Assembly: GCF_017744155.1 (NCBI RefSeq)
Contig: NZ_JAGHQT010000003.1
Coordinates: forward strand, 64,001-128,000
Reading direction: 5' to 3'
DNA from: Endozoicomonas sp. G2_1
Lineage (GTDB): Bacteria; Pseudomonadota; Gammaproteobacteria; Enterobacterales; Alteromonadaceae
Length of the DNA: 64,000 nt
Below are positions 26,301-31,853 of this stretch, piece by piece. Position 1 is the first letter of the stretch; each line of letters starts with the position of its first letter. Under the pieces are notes generated by a model. That model saw nothing but the letters and a program-made list of their open reading frames with translations, was not told where the DNA came from and did no database searches. The translations under genes and the position numbers were made by a program.

Positions 26301-29300
26301 TTTAATTTTACTCAGAATCATATTGCCCTTTTTTCTTTTAGTTATGTAGGAAGTGAGGAATATTTGCCGGAAATTGCCAGAGAGTATGTTGAGTACGCGC
26401 AACAACAGGGGATAAAGGCGAATTTTAATTCCCTGATACCTATCGATAATGCCCAAGGAATTCCATTTACTTCGACGCCTTTCGGCGTATTACAGCGTTT
26501 TGTTGATTTGCCTTCTTTCACTCTAAAAGGCCAGGCTATGCGTAAATTACGTTATTTGGTTAACAAGTTCTCAAAGTCGGCAAAGCGAGTTGAAACCTCT
26601 GAGTATGCAGTAGGATCTGACGCCAATGTTGATCTGGAAATCTGTGAAGTGATAGAGAATTGGGCAAGTGGTAAGAAAATGACCAACCCTTATGTTCATC
26701 GTGTTAAAAAAGAGATTTCGAATGGGATCTTGGGGACCGGTCATAGGATGTTTCTAACGCGCTTGGACGGTAGGTTGTCAAACGCGATAATCATTACCAA
26801 AATTCCGTCGGAAAACGGTTACCTTCTCGATTTGGAGTTCTACGACAAATCCGAACCCATAGGAGGTCTTGAGTTCGCAATAGTCGAAATATTTGAACGA
26901 CTCATTGAAGAAAAATGCGACATGTTTAGCTTTGGCGGAACCTTTGGTGTGGTTGAAGGCGAGTCTGATAATGCCGACTCCAACGCTGTTAGAGAGTTAG
27001 AAGACCTGAAAACACTGGGCCTAATAAACAATGACGGTAATGTTCAATTTAAAAACAAATTCCGTACGACAAATGCGACGGTGTATTTATGTAGACCAGA
27101 CGAACCAGATGCGACATCCGTTTCCGATATCTTGCTCACAATAGCAAATCCGCAATTGGAAAATGTACCGGTAGTAAATGTTAATCTGCCTGGTTCTGTT
27201 GAGGAGCACTTAGATACAATTCAAAAAAGGAGCAAATTATTACAAACCCTAGACAACAACCTAATACGGCTGCAGTCTGCAGAAGTTGATTTTGATTTCA
27301 TAAGCGACTCTTGGACGGAGCAGAATAGCAGCATCACCTATGATCGAATGCGGTTTTTGCGTGAACAGGTAAATCGTTCAACGTATGTAGAAAAACCATT
27401 TTGGCTGCCAACCAAGTTTGCCGTTGCCACATCGTCAGGTAAGGAAGCTGAAACTGCTCTGTGTAAAGCACTTCCAACAAAAGGAAGTAAAGTGTTAAAC
27501 AATGGTTTGTTCCCTAGCTGGAACTTCTCATTGTTAGACAAAGGTTTGTCTCCAGCTGAATTGGAGCTAGATAAAAATGAGCCAGTATTTGGTGCCAATG
27601 TAGATGTTAGTAAATTGAGAGAGTATCTCGTCAGCGACCATGACGTCGCCTTTATTTGTCTAGAACTTAATAACAACAGTTTAGGTGGTGCGCCATTATC
27701 CTTATCCAATTTGCAGCAAGTTAAGTTACTTGCCGATGAAAACGCCATTCCACTTGTCCTGGATGCAACAAGGCTGATGGAAAATGCTATCGCTATTCAG
27801 CAATATGAAGCTGGTTATAAAACCCAAAGTGTACAAGAGATCGCTATACAAATTATCAACTGTTGTCATTCTTTAACGATGAGTTTATCAAAAGACTATG
27901 GACTCAATTTTGGCGGCTTGGTGGCGACGCATGATGAGTTTGTTGGCGAATATTTGAATGAACAGATATCTATTCGTGGTCATTGGGTGAATGCTGAAAG
28001 TCGCAAATTGATTAGTTATGCGGTCAACGATTTTCAATATGTCGAAGCGCAATGTCGCATGCGTATTGAGAATGTTTCGCTATTAGCAGAACAGCTTACG
28101 AAGGTAGATTTACCTTTTATTAAGCATGTATGTGGTCATTGTCTTATCGTTGACGTTTCGAAAGTGTCACTATTTGATGCACCTGAGTTTGTCGATTCCA
28201 ACTCAAAGCAGCGAGTCGATGCATTTTTATACTGGCTCTATATTAATACGGGGGTCAGAGCTGCTAAACACTTAAACCAACAGTATGGTAAATACGGTGA
28301 GACCATTAGGGTTGCAATTCCACTCGGTCTGTCTGAACTTCAAATTGAGGAAGTTGCAGCTCGAATACAGACAATCTTTAAAAAGAAAACGTTAATTCCA
28401 TTTCTTAAAGAAACATCCAATTCTGCCTCACCACTGTTGGCGTCATTTGACATTCTGGCACCGGCGAAACCTAAATTAGATTCGCCAGATGAATATCGTC
28501 AAATGGTTAAAACTGCCGCCAATGCGGCAGAGCGACCTAAGGACGCAAACTATTTGCTTATCAAGGAAAAAGCGCCAAAGGTAGGGCGTAAAATTATTCC
28601 TTTAGACAATGCCAAGTTTGAAGTCTTTGTGATTGGCAAAGGAAAACCTTTGTTGTTAATGCATCCATTCAACATAGGTGCTGGATTGTTTGCTGAGCAA
28701 TTTTCCGAATTGGGTAAACATTTCAAAGTTATTTGTATTCATCATCCTGGTGTTGGGGAAACAGAATCATTGCAACAGTTGTCACTAGATACTATCGCGG
28801 ATCAATATCAACAGATTTTGAAAAAACTCCACATCCGACATCCTATACACGTTGTTGGCGCATCAGCTGGTGGTTTGCAGGCTCAAGTGTTTGTTCAGCG
28901 TCATCGAAAGCTTTGCTGTTCACTTACACTAATTTGTAGTTCTTACAAAGTTGGCAACCGCGATGGCAAAGTCAGCCCATTAATTGAAGTTATTGAAGAG
29001 GATTTTGCCAAAATTGAGCAGAAAGTTGAAAGCAAAGCGGTTATTAATGACAAAAGTCGCTTCGTTGATATCTTGTTGAGATGCGAAAGCATGGATCCGA
29101 AAACCGGACTTAGGTATATTGATGAGTTAGCTAACCTACCGAATTTAAAAGAAAAATTAGCTGAAATAGATATTCCTTGTTTGGTTTTGCAAGGAAGTCT
29201 GGACTCTGTAATTGACGAAGAAGTAACACAACACTTAGTTGAAAAAATAACGGGTGCAAAATTGATAAAAATTGAAACTGCAGGACATTTTCCAACGCTT

Positions 29301-29399
29301 ACTCACGCTCGTGAGTGCAACACCATACTCGCTGATTTTGTGCTTACAACAGCGCAAATTCACAGTGTCGAAAATATGGCCGAAGAGGTAGAACTATGA
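8358..29399 (+). CDS. Giant trans-AT PKS (7013 aa) ending in DUF-SH-TE, LnmJ-like
   Basis: Residues: DH 20-300; ACPs with Ser 352 and 446; KR 714-948 (GAGAIG); KS 972-1395 (Cys1137); degenerate ACP-like insert 1449-1517; ACP Ser1737; KS 1812-2235 (Cys1983); DH 2440-2704 (His2474, Asp2629, DxxxQ); KR 2913-3148; C-methyltransferase 3165-3515 (VLEIGAGTGG); ACPs Ser3578 and Ser3695; KS 3788-4215 (Cys3951); DH 4405-4663 (His4424, Asp4585); ACPs Ser4716 and Ser4847; KS 4946-5377 (Cys5109); ACP Ser5657; two carrier-like domains (Ser5762, Ser5866); DUF 5938-6275; PLP lyase (SH) 6278-6680 (Lys6512); thioesterase 6750-7007 (Ser6836 in GASAGG). All four KSs keep HGTGT and NIGH, so they should elongate. 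It begins with GTG only 8 bases after the previous stop; ATG at 8409 is an alternative start. KR2 and KR3 keep the Asp of the LDD region, suggesting B-type reduction. The final DUF-SH-TE order is that of leinamycin LnmJ. Confidence 0.95.
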   Translation: MRSSHLITSYLDKWTEIMNEQRISCQLQLKKDDFIMQNHHVHDVSLMPGVTFLDIVLRVLEAKGIGFENVTITDVLFYQAIATGPGIDKNIAVNLEPESENRFRITGKSQNSTADDTAHWEDNFTAKLDLSSSVSFPTFSIAKLKAEANVVRNNDEVYRIAKREGIVHGDQMKSFGQMYIGDNYLFAELNLAKSAEVFSENFVFHPATLDGSTLLAYAWTEFDPGEPFIPVYIEEFAVLRRPQGKCAIYVPEKEKLADSKDIISNSYYLVDETGQAIAYFKNLTCKRIRQSQHIQKLLAETTTTTDSTTIVSQELPSDGVLVKAIKEEIATILKTDAVNIPLDKGFYDLGLDSTDLLQLSESIESLIEHKLYPTLLFEHNTIQRLVTYLDSEFEITLLTEVTGEHTEEQNHAIETLLLQLISEKLSVESNDINVDEGFYQLGLDSADLLNLRAQLEEVFNQPLYPTLLFEYSNVKSLAEFLKSQFSTEDNFIQILSEVATETKETPSNAKLVRFTEQWQRTPYLPTSDNSSTIAILDCRRLKSELEAFVNPNKYVLLSVELERLREQLDRFFASRQIPSNLVVLFDSEIEATEAILACYGLSKFLVSSKPVNRYKIKVLYRETNSYQDCSFEAIASFARTVAKETPDIQFSIVGDSLGLPAARLETYLHSEFEDSEVGYEPAVRYTSKGRVVKRFAREREIVKSDHQVTSVMATHGVYVIAGAGAIGMHIANYLMQELGATVVFIGRKSSLNTPESYANQWQRNGNSVHYVQADILDYDNLNTAFVQIREQWGAIAGIIHTAGVIADGLHFLKTSAQVKRVVKVKTEGLVNLDKVTSRDNLSVFIACSSLSANFANIGQSDYAFANGFMESFCRIRAVKKTGKSLAIGWPYWADGGMQVLKDVLQRTSQTTGLIPLPTPDALNALEVCLSSESPCQILTYGDEAQLDLILGPAPESKAIIEEVNRPNTSEDSEIAIVGVAGQYPGARNIEQFWENLKSGHNAIRALPESRWEHDFIFSPRRGEAGKTYSRWGGFIDNIEFFDAEFFGISRKEAELMDPQERLFLRTCYEALENGTYSPRSLSGSQIGVFAGVMWNHYQQVTSEFEASIPTAIHASVANRVSHCLNLTGPSLTVDTMCSSSLTAVHLACESIRRGECRMALAGGVNVITHPAKYLQLSQSQFLSDDGLCKSFGEGGTGYVPGEGVGVIVLKSLADAEKNGDNILGVIKTSYLNHSGKTSGYTVPSPSSQADLISEALARSGLTPDSIGYIEAHGTGTSLGDPIEIEGIRQAFSKFNSDTDSNDDKCKIGSVKSNIGHLESAAGIAGISKVLLQIQHKTLVPSIHTETLNPQIDFDRAPVSVQTQVQPWQPINGAPLRAGVSAFGAGGSNVHVVIEQYQKEGKQDSTLSGPVIVALSGRSAKVLKQQAEQLVSWLVDKLKNQSTNTQRVSESELIQFLSQEADIDVDRESIAESFEDLGVDGHALLRLQTKIEQRFGNISVKLNLDSTAGSLLREINHSTAEEPISFDLQSLAYSIQVGRDAMPTRLVVITQDLNELIHALRDFIADRKYGFNAKWDWSESADSPSQYPNIEPQNMAELSIEECRKLAFFWQQGGEVEWQKFYSEKPARIALPNYPFDEQPYWLGRWKGIRQGLLSEDAPLISLESADEKTTTQAEKLFIDTSDRTDSLKVPLQSNVENESSIIESVEHYIATVLAEILYLDQGEIDIDKSFSDMGLESTGVVELVEQINSRYSMALEAVSVFDYSSIKQLAQYIVQENKGIGWQNDHILAQDNSTQKGNSPHSPIDVSKGGHESDIAIIGMAGRFSGASDVNEYWENLSNGHSSISPVSENRWPLDSYYDPSGTDPLKIGNKWAALLDDVASFDSGVFQISPLIAKLMDPQQRIFLEESWRALEDAGYAVRTKEKQNIGVFVGCAVGDYVDWLMASGKGNTGEAFLGLVPSILASRISYHLNFCGPAIAVDTACSSSLVSVHMACDSIRSGDCEVALAGGVALMLTPQLQIRSSQMGILSDNGHCSPFDEKANGTVLGEGAGVVVLKSLSKAIEDGDHIHAVIHGSGINNDGKSNGITAPSGESQEMLMNKVLSRAQLTAEDIGYIEAHGTGTNLGDPIEVNALKNVYGKSQEKRVGLGSVKSNIGHTTMAAGIAGLLKSLMAIKHRQLPPSLNYSKANAKIDFSESPIFVVEKKMDWVANDQGRLISSISSFGFSGTNACVILGSPPPQQKTSFGESCPTLILLSANDEQALERRVVDLEQWLKDEPDVSLGDIAYTLARGRTHFRYRLALVANDKQDLSLRLGQINRTESFAVLRSHAAEANEKEVYPQLKKGMPSPELIRWGLEQLAIHYMQGGSLRWEFIPGLDNGRKVSLPGYVFTKHRHWIDSQSNKAASSESSTFNTQHPVPQDFHSEEKSQHRRSKMAQLTFGQHVFINNYANLAETDLQNGLIGDLQNNGWLLEHHIVNGKPTLPGVVSLEMAVASAMVSQKEAPVTLSKVKWQMPILGKPQRIALEQAEEQAFRLVLEESNTAYVEGRVVNNASYTESAAKKDIQAIKQRCSRQIDSTDIYTAFSEAGIEYGDGYRNLKAIYCGDNEAVGEIQLSEFLHHPYFMHPGILDAAFQSISQLHGRSEVGPAVPYMLEELTYIQPLNGVYSFAYIKKTGRWTYDIEVLNQQGELCVACKGFLLRPLGTKSGSQMPAENHSYVAEWIEQPKVMARLLDENRVVIISPEVNHPLGIAISALYSDALVLNYTTFQSKLNGLDVDAVYFIGSSEDGLNDSGVFQAYKATKLLLASNARNAINVTFVSEQTLKVKGSDQVNVSGAGLVGLSQAIAAEYPLWNVKIVDVSTNAMFDVANTALTIVNEPQISGLIAIRDGKRYGRRFKLESEYATDNNISFQQGGCYLIVGGAGGIGFEVGKYLAQTYSANVLLLGRRQIDESIRNKLEDIRRRGGTAYYIQASITDQTALSKSIDTCLTENGLRLDGAIHAGGIFNDMSMLKMGDDDFKRVIAPKLQGVSNLAQTLSKYDPKFLLLFSSAASFVETPGQANYAAASTFEDAIGHYLQTTQPYRTRVINWGYWGSVGAVSDPSYQRRMNEIGLWSIEPTEAMNAMEQALRGEQTQRLIIKAAKERLQEWFGIIDSQREPRDMPALIRSRSAYCELEKLGQMRVVTTLIQRGWLPEQGGVVAESAIKLRLGGVKYLWPLFSAILEMAERAGYIERNNGLIKTLYTLNNFTDISDSFINDYPDMSAHLNLLTTCVDSLPAMFNQTVKGTDILFPKGSVELVQGIYKGQPIANYYNEIVAIQVKEQVSRLNQTEQRRVRVLEIGAGTGGTSAFVLPALAGLDVEYCYTDVSSAFLAHGKTHYLPKHPFMKFQLLDIEKPLEEQGFDLGSYDIVLATMVLHVAKDMQTCVNNISKLLKIKGIVIINEVTQRYDFLTLTFGLLQDWWAFNDSERRIAHTPILSPANWQSLLENGGFDNTQISGIPGTDGQALEQCIISAAYMPPEANIVSLRSASLNSIAQPASQGLGKKQEMIKYLSSVFANVLNYQEQDIGADDTFEQFGIDSLVGQTLTARLEQDFGELPATLLFEYLNISQLADFFMTYKTVKMKNLFGEMTSEQSRLSESESSTQLDAVTSDSETNAFSISTGDILQYLISLFAQVLECDESLLDEHSTFESFGIDSLVGQQVISRLEKDVGDLPATLLFEHLTLNELALYMQKEKLSELMRLIAPSTQVIAKPASENIEAQNTKVQEALVEENEQRHESLNNRNKSDVTDIAIIGLSGRYPQANNLETFWQKLASGTDLVGDLPKDRKDWHPYVEAGMGPGPAAFLDNIDEFDPAPFNILPKDAVNIDPQERLFLETSWELLASTGYLGKYRKQANTGVFVGSMYAGYGQLAATRWNEGLLTGPHSAHWSLANRVSYTFDLQGPSFCVDSACSSSLTAVHLACESLRRGECNMAIAGGVNVILHPAHFASLNALKMLSPQGRSKTFDESADGFAPGEGVGAVLLKPLRQAEKDNDQILGIIKASSVNAGGKTAGYTVPNPNAQSHLVAEALERSGVHPRTISYVEAHGTGTSLGDPIEIAGLSRAYKGQTKDTHYCAIGSVKSNLGHLEGAAGIVGLTKVLLQLKHKQLAPNVHLNKLNPKIDFANSPFKPQDQLTPWETQEIEIDGVKQVVPRRAGISSFGAGGANTHLIVEEYVDRRLSEHNRKQQLILLSAKSKNDLMNLAKVTKTYLESEAGQQLDIASLAYSSQLGRIEMSARLAILADDVPSLLMTLNDITQQRASNLYWQDDLERFSSDVSIFNDEVGSTFIQQLLDSGSLKKLAQMWVRGIDVDWRMLWQDERPKICAFPSYVFNRKRFWLDIKAPEANTGATKNTVMQQGGTSSESAFTESVNIVLEANAYYCKGHRINNETWLPGVYYFELCRQHLDCDLRSDSTLTFKDVKWVNPVRMNASEKTIELELVAPVNAQLFRFSDGNNDDVLCVGSVLRETQQIVTKDLAAIKRSCSEPLNVSEFYARLNVAGLNHDTSFQSVSALWLGDKQLLVRLDNAEFSAVNNQSIQIVPSLLDGALQAVAALDDSDLSYIPSGIRHLSLFDAIDKPAWVHITEVTADDHQTGKRLFNLTVFNDEQIIIGEMKGLEIAINLLNSKKAVPKLANKTKKTSKEHIESRIRDAASQFLLIGKEEIDLDAELLELGFDSVSITELLEEVNQIFELQLMPQVLFDHPTLRSFAVYLSELDVFATSNDLAEDSSYTGEVVQPSQTKAKKASVNGESALQTSAKAKNEFENRSNQDIETIALSLLKEKAARFLMVQGSEVDLNAELLEMGFDSVSLVELLEDINLSLNLSLTPQMLFDCPTLYAIAEFLLREHREALNTIASFETSDMSSLAINSTYETELEITDSAAARNLNDTSVDHAPIKQQLPPVQDNQDIAIIGVGGIFPQSDDLSDFWENLANDRDLIAEVPSDRTDILADSYLKNMKAGFVERIAEFDAKFFKVSPAEVTNMDPQQRLFMEVVWRTVNDAGYRISDFAGSETGLFAGVSTTDYNDLMSKHGVNVEAHTATGIAHSILANRVSYMFDLQGPSEVVDTACSSSLVAIHRAVTAIKNGECSTAIAGGVNALLGAGLFSAFSQSGMLSPDYKCKTFDKSANGYVRGEGVGAILLKPYSQALSDGDDIYAVIKGSAVNHGGRTNSLTAPSPTAQSRVIQKAYKNAHIDPKTVSYIEAHGTGTQLGDPVEIEGLKIAMKGLYAEFGHTFSEGKSTAIGSVKTNIGHLEAAAGIAGIIKVLLAMKHKVLPSTLNFQEENPYLNLEQTPFYVQQQTEHWKAVEAEDGKMVRRAGVSAFGFGGTNAHIVLQAVGRDAAVSDSPQSSKNVFLLSAPTPEALNSYVDLITRCLQNNLQVDLKSLANTLMYGKKEEQYRVAFVATNHEELMYHLGQYAQGQSQDYSQWQRGDQANFFPSNVTGRQIMQWLNGDKVSWPTLVDGKVKRVNGIPSFPLQLKRFWFQDVAQSLTTGDSLEAGNSKNVFNSSEHKMNLNEAIIPTSKSNESNGKVTLSQVFAKPGQISPPTSAAVTLSHTPDESITQQKLQKSTSVHSGENQVSTGQASVSAFVAATLSDLLGLPVDEVSHEQDFVELGLDSIFGIQFIRKINEMYETEILAADVYEFSTVQALTEHILSMYPETVLNDTQTIPEPETVVELEVTQESLTEPAEREKISLSQIKQMVFSVTSRELAQNAVFSEYISSFEMLRLVAEIEKVTGPIRKTILFENNTIEKLARFINGDDDGVNDAVIQNETLSTFSDSVPSDVQNLAPFDVEHDKAESHIGLKIAEILSKDIEVNRTFEEQLSSFEMLKAVSGLEQDFGPLRKSLLFDCSTLPQLEVFLSSLDVSNKQQENRKVHAPCVTVNSVVESKQPIVIPKRTLPSDKDLQRTIDDLLLQFGKEGGLPGRDIAPLIFLGSSKKGFFNFTQNHIALFSFSYVGSEEYLPEIAREYVEYAQQQGIKANFNSLIPIDNAQGIPFTSTPFGVLQRFVDLPSFTLKGQAMRKLRYLVNKFSKSAKRVETSEYAVGSDANVDLEICEVIENWASGKKMTNPYVHRVKKEISNGILGTGHRMFLTRLDGRLSNAIIITKIPSENGYLLDLEFYDKSEPIGGLEFAIVEIFERLIEEKCDMFSFGGTFGVVEGESDNADSNAVRELEDLKTLGLINNDGNVQFKNKFRTTNATVYLCRPDEPDATSVSDILLTIANPQLENVPVVNVNLPGSVEEHLDTIQKRSKLLQTLDNNLIRLQSAEVDFDFISDSWTEQNSSITYDRMRFLREQVNRSTYVEKPFWLPTKFAVATSSGKEAETALCKALPTKGSKVLNNGLFPSWNFSLLDKGLSPAELELDKNEPVFGANVDVSKLREYLVSDHDVAFICLELNNNSLGGAPLSLSNLQQVKLLADENAIPLVLDATRLMENAIAIQQYEAGYKTQSVQEIAIQIINCCHSLTMSLSKDYGLNFGGLVATHDEFVGEYLNEQISIRGHWVNAESRKLISYAVNDFQYVEAQCRMRIENVSLLAEQLTKVDLPFIKHVCGHCLIVDVSKVSLFDAPEFVDSNSKQRVDAFLYWLYINTGVRAAKHLNQQYGKYGETIRVAIPLGLSELQIEEVAARIQTIFKKKTLIPFLKETSNSASPLLASFDILAPAKPKLDSPDEYRQMVKTAANAAERPKDANYLLIKEKAPKVGRKIIPLDNAKFEVFVIGKGKPLLLMHPFNIGAGLFAEQFSELGKHFKVICIHHPGVGETESLQQLSLDTIADQYQQILKKLHIRHPIHVVGASAGGLQAQVFVQRHRKLCCSLTLICSSYKVGNRDGKVSPLIEVIEEDFAKIEQKVESKAVINDKSRFVDILLRCESMDPKTGLRYIDELANLPNLKEKLAEIDIPCLVLQGSLDSVIDEEVTQHLVEKITGAKLIKIETAGHFPTLTHARECNTILADFVLTTAQIHSVENMAEEVEL
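26170..28395 (+). other. DUF-SH didomain inside the PKS (sulfur-incorporating PLP lyase)
   Basis: Residues 5938-6275 form a domain I can only liken weakly to GNAT/DUF2156 folds. Residues 6278-6680 are clearly related to tryptophanase/tyrosine phenol-lyase: a cofactor-binding Asp in VLDATRLMENA, the spacer ending in SLSKDYGLNFGGLVA with the presumed Schiff-base Lys6512, and a C-terminal small domain. In leinamycin the equivalent SH domain is a PLP-dependent C-S lyase acting on a cysteine-derived adduct of the ACP-bound chain, leaving sulfur at the beta carbon; the DUF is thought to help form that adduct. The same chemistry here is inferred from homology and order (ACP-DUF-SH-TE). Confidence 0.88.
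28610..29380 (+). other. Terminal thioesterase domain of the PKS
   Basis: Alpha/beta-hydrolase domain at residues about 6750-7007 of the giant PKS. The nucleophile is Ser6836 in GASAGG; the acid is probably the Asp in QGSLDSVI and the base the His in TAGHFP. It would release the finished chain by hydrolysis or cyclisation. The primary sequence resembles general alpha/beta hydrolases more than classic PKS TEs with GHSxG; release mode cannot be predicted. Confidence 0.88.
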
Positions 29400-30346
29400 G
29401 TGTTGCCGAAGCAGGTGTAAAGGGCAGAGAAATGACTCTAATGCCGGGAAAAGTGATTAGGCAAGAGATTATCAAACCGAGTATGTGTGGACATAATTCC
29501 TTGTTTGTAGGTCGTGTCGGAGACTGGACTTGGGATGCGGTTAATGAACATTGCGGTGTCGACGTGTATAACGCTCACAATGAGGTGGGGGCGCCGACGT
29601 ATCTCTCTTTTTTTTATTACCATATAAAGGCAAATGAAAAATTTCATCTGGGGAAACTCACTTTTGGTGATCTGTTAAATATACAGACACAACTGTTCAG
29701 TTTTGGCAGCGAATCAATTTTAACTCTGCACAAAATTGAGAAGTCTGCGGGGGGAAGTCACGAAGACTTCTCTATTCAGGAGTTCTATGAGTCGCCAAAA
29801 GAAAACAGTATTTATATTCAAAATTTTAATCGATGGATTGCCAGAACGGCACCTAAAAGTAATGAGAATCTTGTTAAATCCAGCCCCATTGGATTCGATG
29901 TCAGCGAACTACCTGTATTACCTGTAAAGCATTCCCCTCGAGCTATTTACGATCTGGCGCGACGTACTGGATCATTTCTTTCGATAGATAAACAAAGGGA
30001 ATTAACGCAAAAGGAAGTGTTTGAGTTTGATTATGAAATAGATGTCACGAGAGACTTAAATGGCGTGGGTTTGCTTTACTTCGCTTCTTATTTTTCCATC
30101 GTGGATAAAGCAATCTGGCAGACGTATAAAAGACTAGATCGTGATAAAAACTCCTACCTAGAACGCATAGTCCTCGACCATAAAATTTGTTTTGTGAGTA
30201 ATGCTAATTTCGACTCAATATTGTCATTGAATGTCACATTGTGGCAAGACGCAGAGTTTGACTATTTTAATGTAGTCATTAAAGACAGCATTTCTAACCG
30301 CAATGTTGCTATCGCGACTGTACAACAGCTAATTCAGGGAAATTAA
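29396..30346 (+). CDS. LnmK-type bifunctional acyltransferase/decarboxylase
   Basis: 316 aa, ATG overlapping the PKS stop by four bases. The segment from MCGHNSLFVGRVGDWTWD through PTYLSFFYY to LTFGDLLNI and FGSESILTLHKI is the signature of the double-hotdog LnmK family. In leinamycin biosynthesis LnmK loads methylmalonyl from CoA onto the ACP LnmL and decarboxylates it to propionyl, the donor for beta-alkylation. A Tyr in the PTYLSF segment (Tyr69) is a candidate for the catalytic Tyr of that family. The next two genes are the expected partners (ACP and HMGS-like), so all three parts of the donor system are adjacent. Assignment rests on remembered family motifs; substrate (methylmalonyl rather than malonyl) is inferred. 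Confidence 0.85.
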   Translation: MSVAEAGVKGREMTLMPGKVIRQEIIKPSMCGHNSLFVGRVGDWTWDAVNEHCGVDVYNAHNEVGAPTYLSFFYYHIKANEKFHLGKLTFGDLLNIQTQLFSFGSESILTLHKIEKSAGGSHEDFSIQEFYESPKENSIYIQNFNRWIARTAPKSNENLVKSSPIGFDVSELPVLPVKHSPRAIYDLARRTGSFLSIDKQRELTQKEVFEFDYEIDVTRDLNGVGLLYFASYFSIVDKAIWQTYKRLDRDKNSYLERIVLDHKICFVSNANFDSILSLNVTLWQDAEFDYFNVVIKDSISNRNVAIATVQQLIQGN

Positions 30347-30592
30347 ATGCATAACACCGATATCGCTGGTGTGGTGATGGGGACTATTCAACTCATCCTT
30401 CCCCACGTTCCAGAAAGTGAAATTTTAGGCTCTGTTCATTTATCCGATTTGGGCGCTGATTCTGTAGACCGTGTGGAAATTATGTCCACTATTTTACAAC
30501 AATTAGGTGCCGACATTCCTTTATTTGAATTTAGCAAATTTAAAAACATCAACCAGATGGTTGGCTTTTTAGAAAAGGAAATGAAGGGATGA
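30347..30592 (+). CDS. Stand-alone acyl carrier protein for beta-alkylation (LnmL-like)
   Basis: 81 aa. The start codon follows the previous stop directly. The phosphopantetheine Ser sits in GADSVDRVEI, followed by a normal helix II and a C-terminal helix (FKNINQMVGFLEKE). It is the usual length of a discrete ACP. Lying between the LnmK-like enzyme and the HMGS-like enzyme, it should carry the propionyl (or acetyl) donor that the HMGS adds to a beta-ketone on the assembly line. Donor-ACP role is inferred from context. Confidence 0.92.
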   Translation: MHNTDIAGVVMGTIQLILPHVPESEILGSVHLSDLGADSVDRVEIMSTILQQLGADIPLFEFSKFKNINQMVGFLEKEMKG

Positions 30593-31839
30593 GTATGCAG
30601 TTAAACACTGTTGTCGGCATAGAAGCGATGAATGTCTATTGCGGAATAGCCCAAATTTCCGTTGAAGTGATGTTTCAAGGACGTGGCTTGGATTTTAAAC
30701 GGATGAATAATTTGGGTATGCAAAACAGGGCGATCAATCTTCCGTTCGAAGATCCCATTACTAATGCCGTCAACGCAGCAAAGCCTATCATTGATAACTT
30801 AACTGCGGATGAAGTCGCACAAATAGAGATTTTGGTGGTTGCGAGTGAATCGGGAATAGATATGAGCAAATCTATTTCCTCTTATGTGCATCGGCACCTA
30901 GGTCTTGCAAATACATGTCGCCTGTTGGAAGTGAAACAGGCATGCTTTGCATCAACAGCTGCGATTCAGTTGGCTGTGGGTTACCTGGCTTCTGGTATTT
31001 CAAGCAATGCAAAAGTGATGGTAATTGGAACTGATGTTGCGATTGTTAACGCTCGTGCAGAGTACATGGAGCCGACTGTTGGAGCTGGAAGTTCAGCCTT
31101 GTTACTGAGTAATAACCCAAAAATCGCCCAATTTGATCTAGGGGCTTTTGGATTACACAGTTTTGAAGTTCTTGATTCTGCTCGGCCAACGGCACAACAT
31201 GAAATTGCTGACGTAGATGGTTCTCTTTTTGTTTATTTAGATTGTTTAAGTAAAAGCTTTGAGAATTACAAAAGTAAAGTGACTGGAGCCGACTTTCTAA
31301 ACACCTTTAACCATCTCGCATTTCACACGCCCTTTGCCGGTTTGGTCAAATCGGCGCATAAAAAAATGTTGAGGGAAGCGGGCATTGCAGATGTCGCGCT
31401 TGTTTCAGAAGATTTTGAGCGTCGGCTAACGCCTTCTTTGCACTACCCTTCAATGGTGGGGAATTTGTGTTCGGCATCAGTCTATTTGGCCTTAGCGAGT
31501 ACCATAGATCACATTCACGTTAACGATGTAGATCGGGTTGGGTTATTTTCCTATGGGTCTGGATGTTCATCTGAATTCTTTAGTTTATTGCTTTCCAGAG
31601 ATTCTAAAAATCATTTGAAGCCTATGCAAATTGGTGACTATCTAAGCGCTCGTACAGAATTGAGTTTTGCCGAATACGAAAGTTTATTAGAAGAAAACTT
31701 ACAATGTTTGGTTCCAGTGGAGAATCGTCAACTTGCGGTATCAAAGTACCAACATTTGTTAGATAGGGTGTCCAAACGCAGGAAGATTCTCGTTTTGGAC
31801 AATATCACGGATTATTACCGCAACTACATATGGATTTAA
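30589..31839 (+). CDS. HMG-CoA synthase-like beta-branching enzyme (LnmM-like)
   Basis: 416 aa, start overlapping the ACP stop by four bases; ATG 30595, six bases after AAGGGA, is an equally good start. The thiolase-fold catalytic set is visible: Glu87 in VASESGID, nucleophile Cys119 in EVKQACFAST, His246 in FHTPFAGLVKSAHKK. Such HMGS enzymes in trans-AT clusters attack the beta-ketone of an ACP-bound chain with the donor on a discrete ACP. The likely acceptor is the ACP of the last module (Ser5657 of the PKS), whose helix II resembles beta-branching ACPs. No enoyl-CoA hydratase partner is seen in the window; it may be upstream. Confidence 0.95.
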   Translation: MSMQLNTVVGIEAMNVYCGIAQISVEVMFQGRGLDFKRMNNLGMQNRAINLPFEDPITNAVNAAKPIIDNLTADEVAQIEILVVASESGIDMSKSISSYVHRHLGLANTCRLLEVKQACFASTAAIQLAVGYLASGISSNAKVMVIGTDVAIVNARAEYMEPTVGAGSSALLLSNNPKIAQFDLGAFGLHSFEVLDSARPTAQHEIADVDGSLFVYLDCLSKSFENYKSKVTGADFLNTFNHLAFHTPFAGLVKSAHKKMLREAGIADVALVSEDFERRLTPSLHYPSMVGNLCSASVYLALASTIDHIHVNDVDRVGLFSYGSGCSSEFFSLLLSRDSKNHLKPMQIGDYLSARTELSFAEYESLLEENLQCLVPVENRQLAVSKYQHLLDRVSKRRKILVLDNITDYYRNYIWI

Positions 31840-31853
31840 GAGGTCACACGGAA

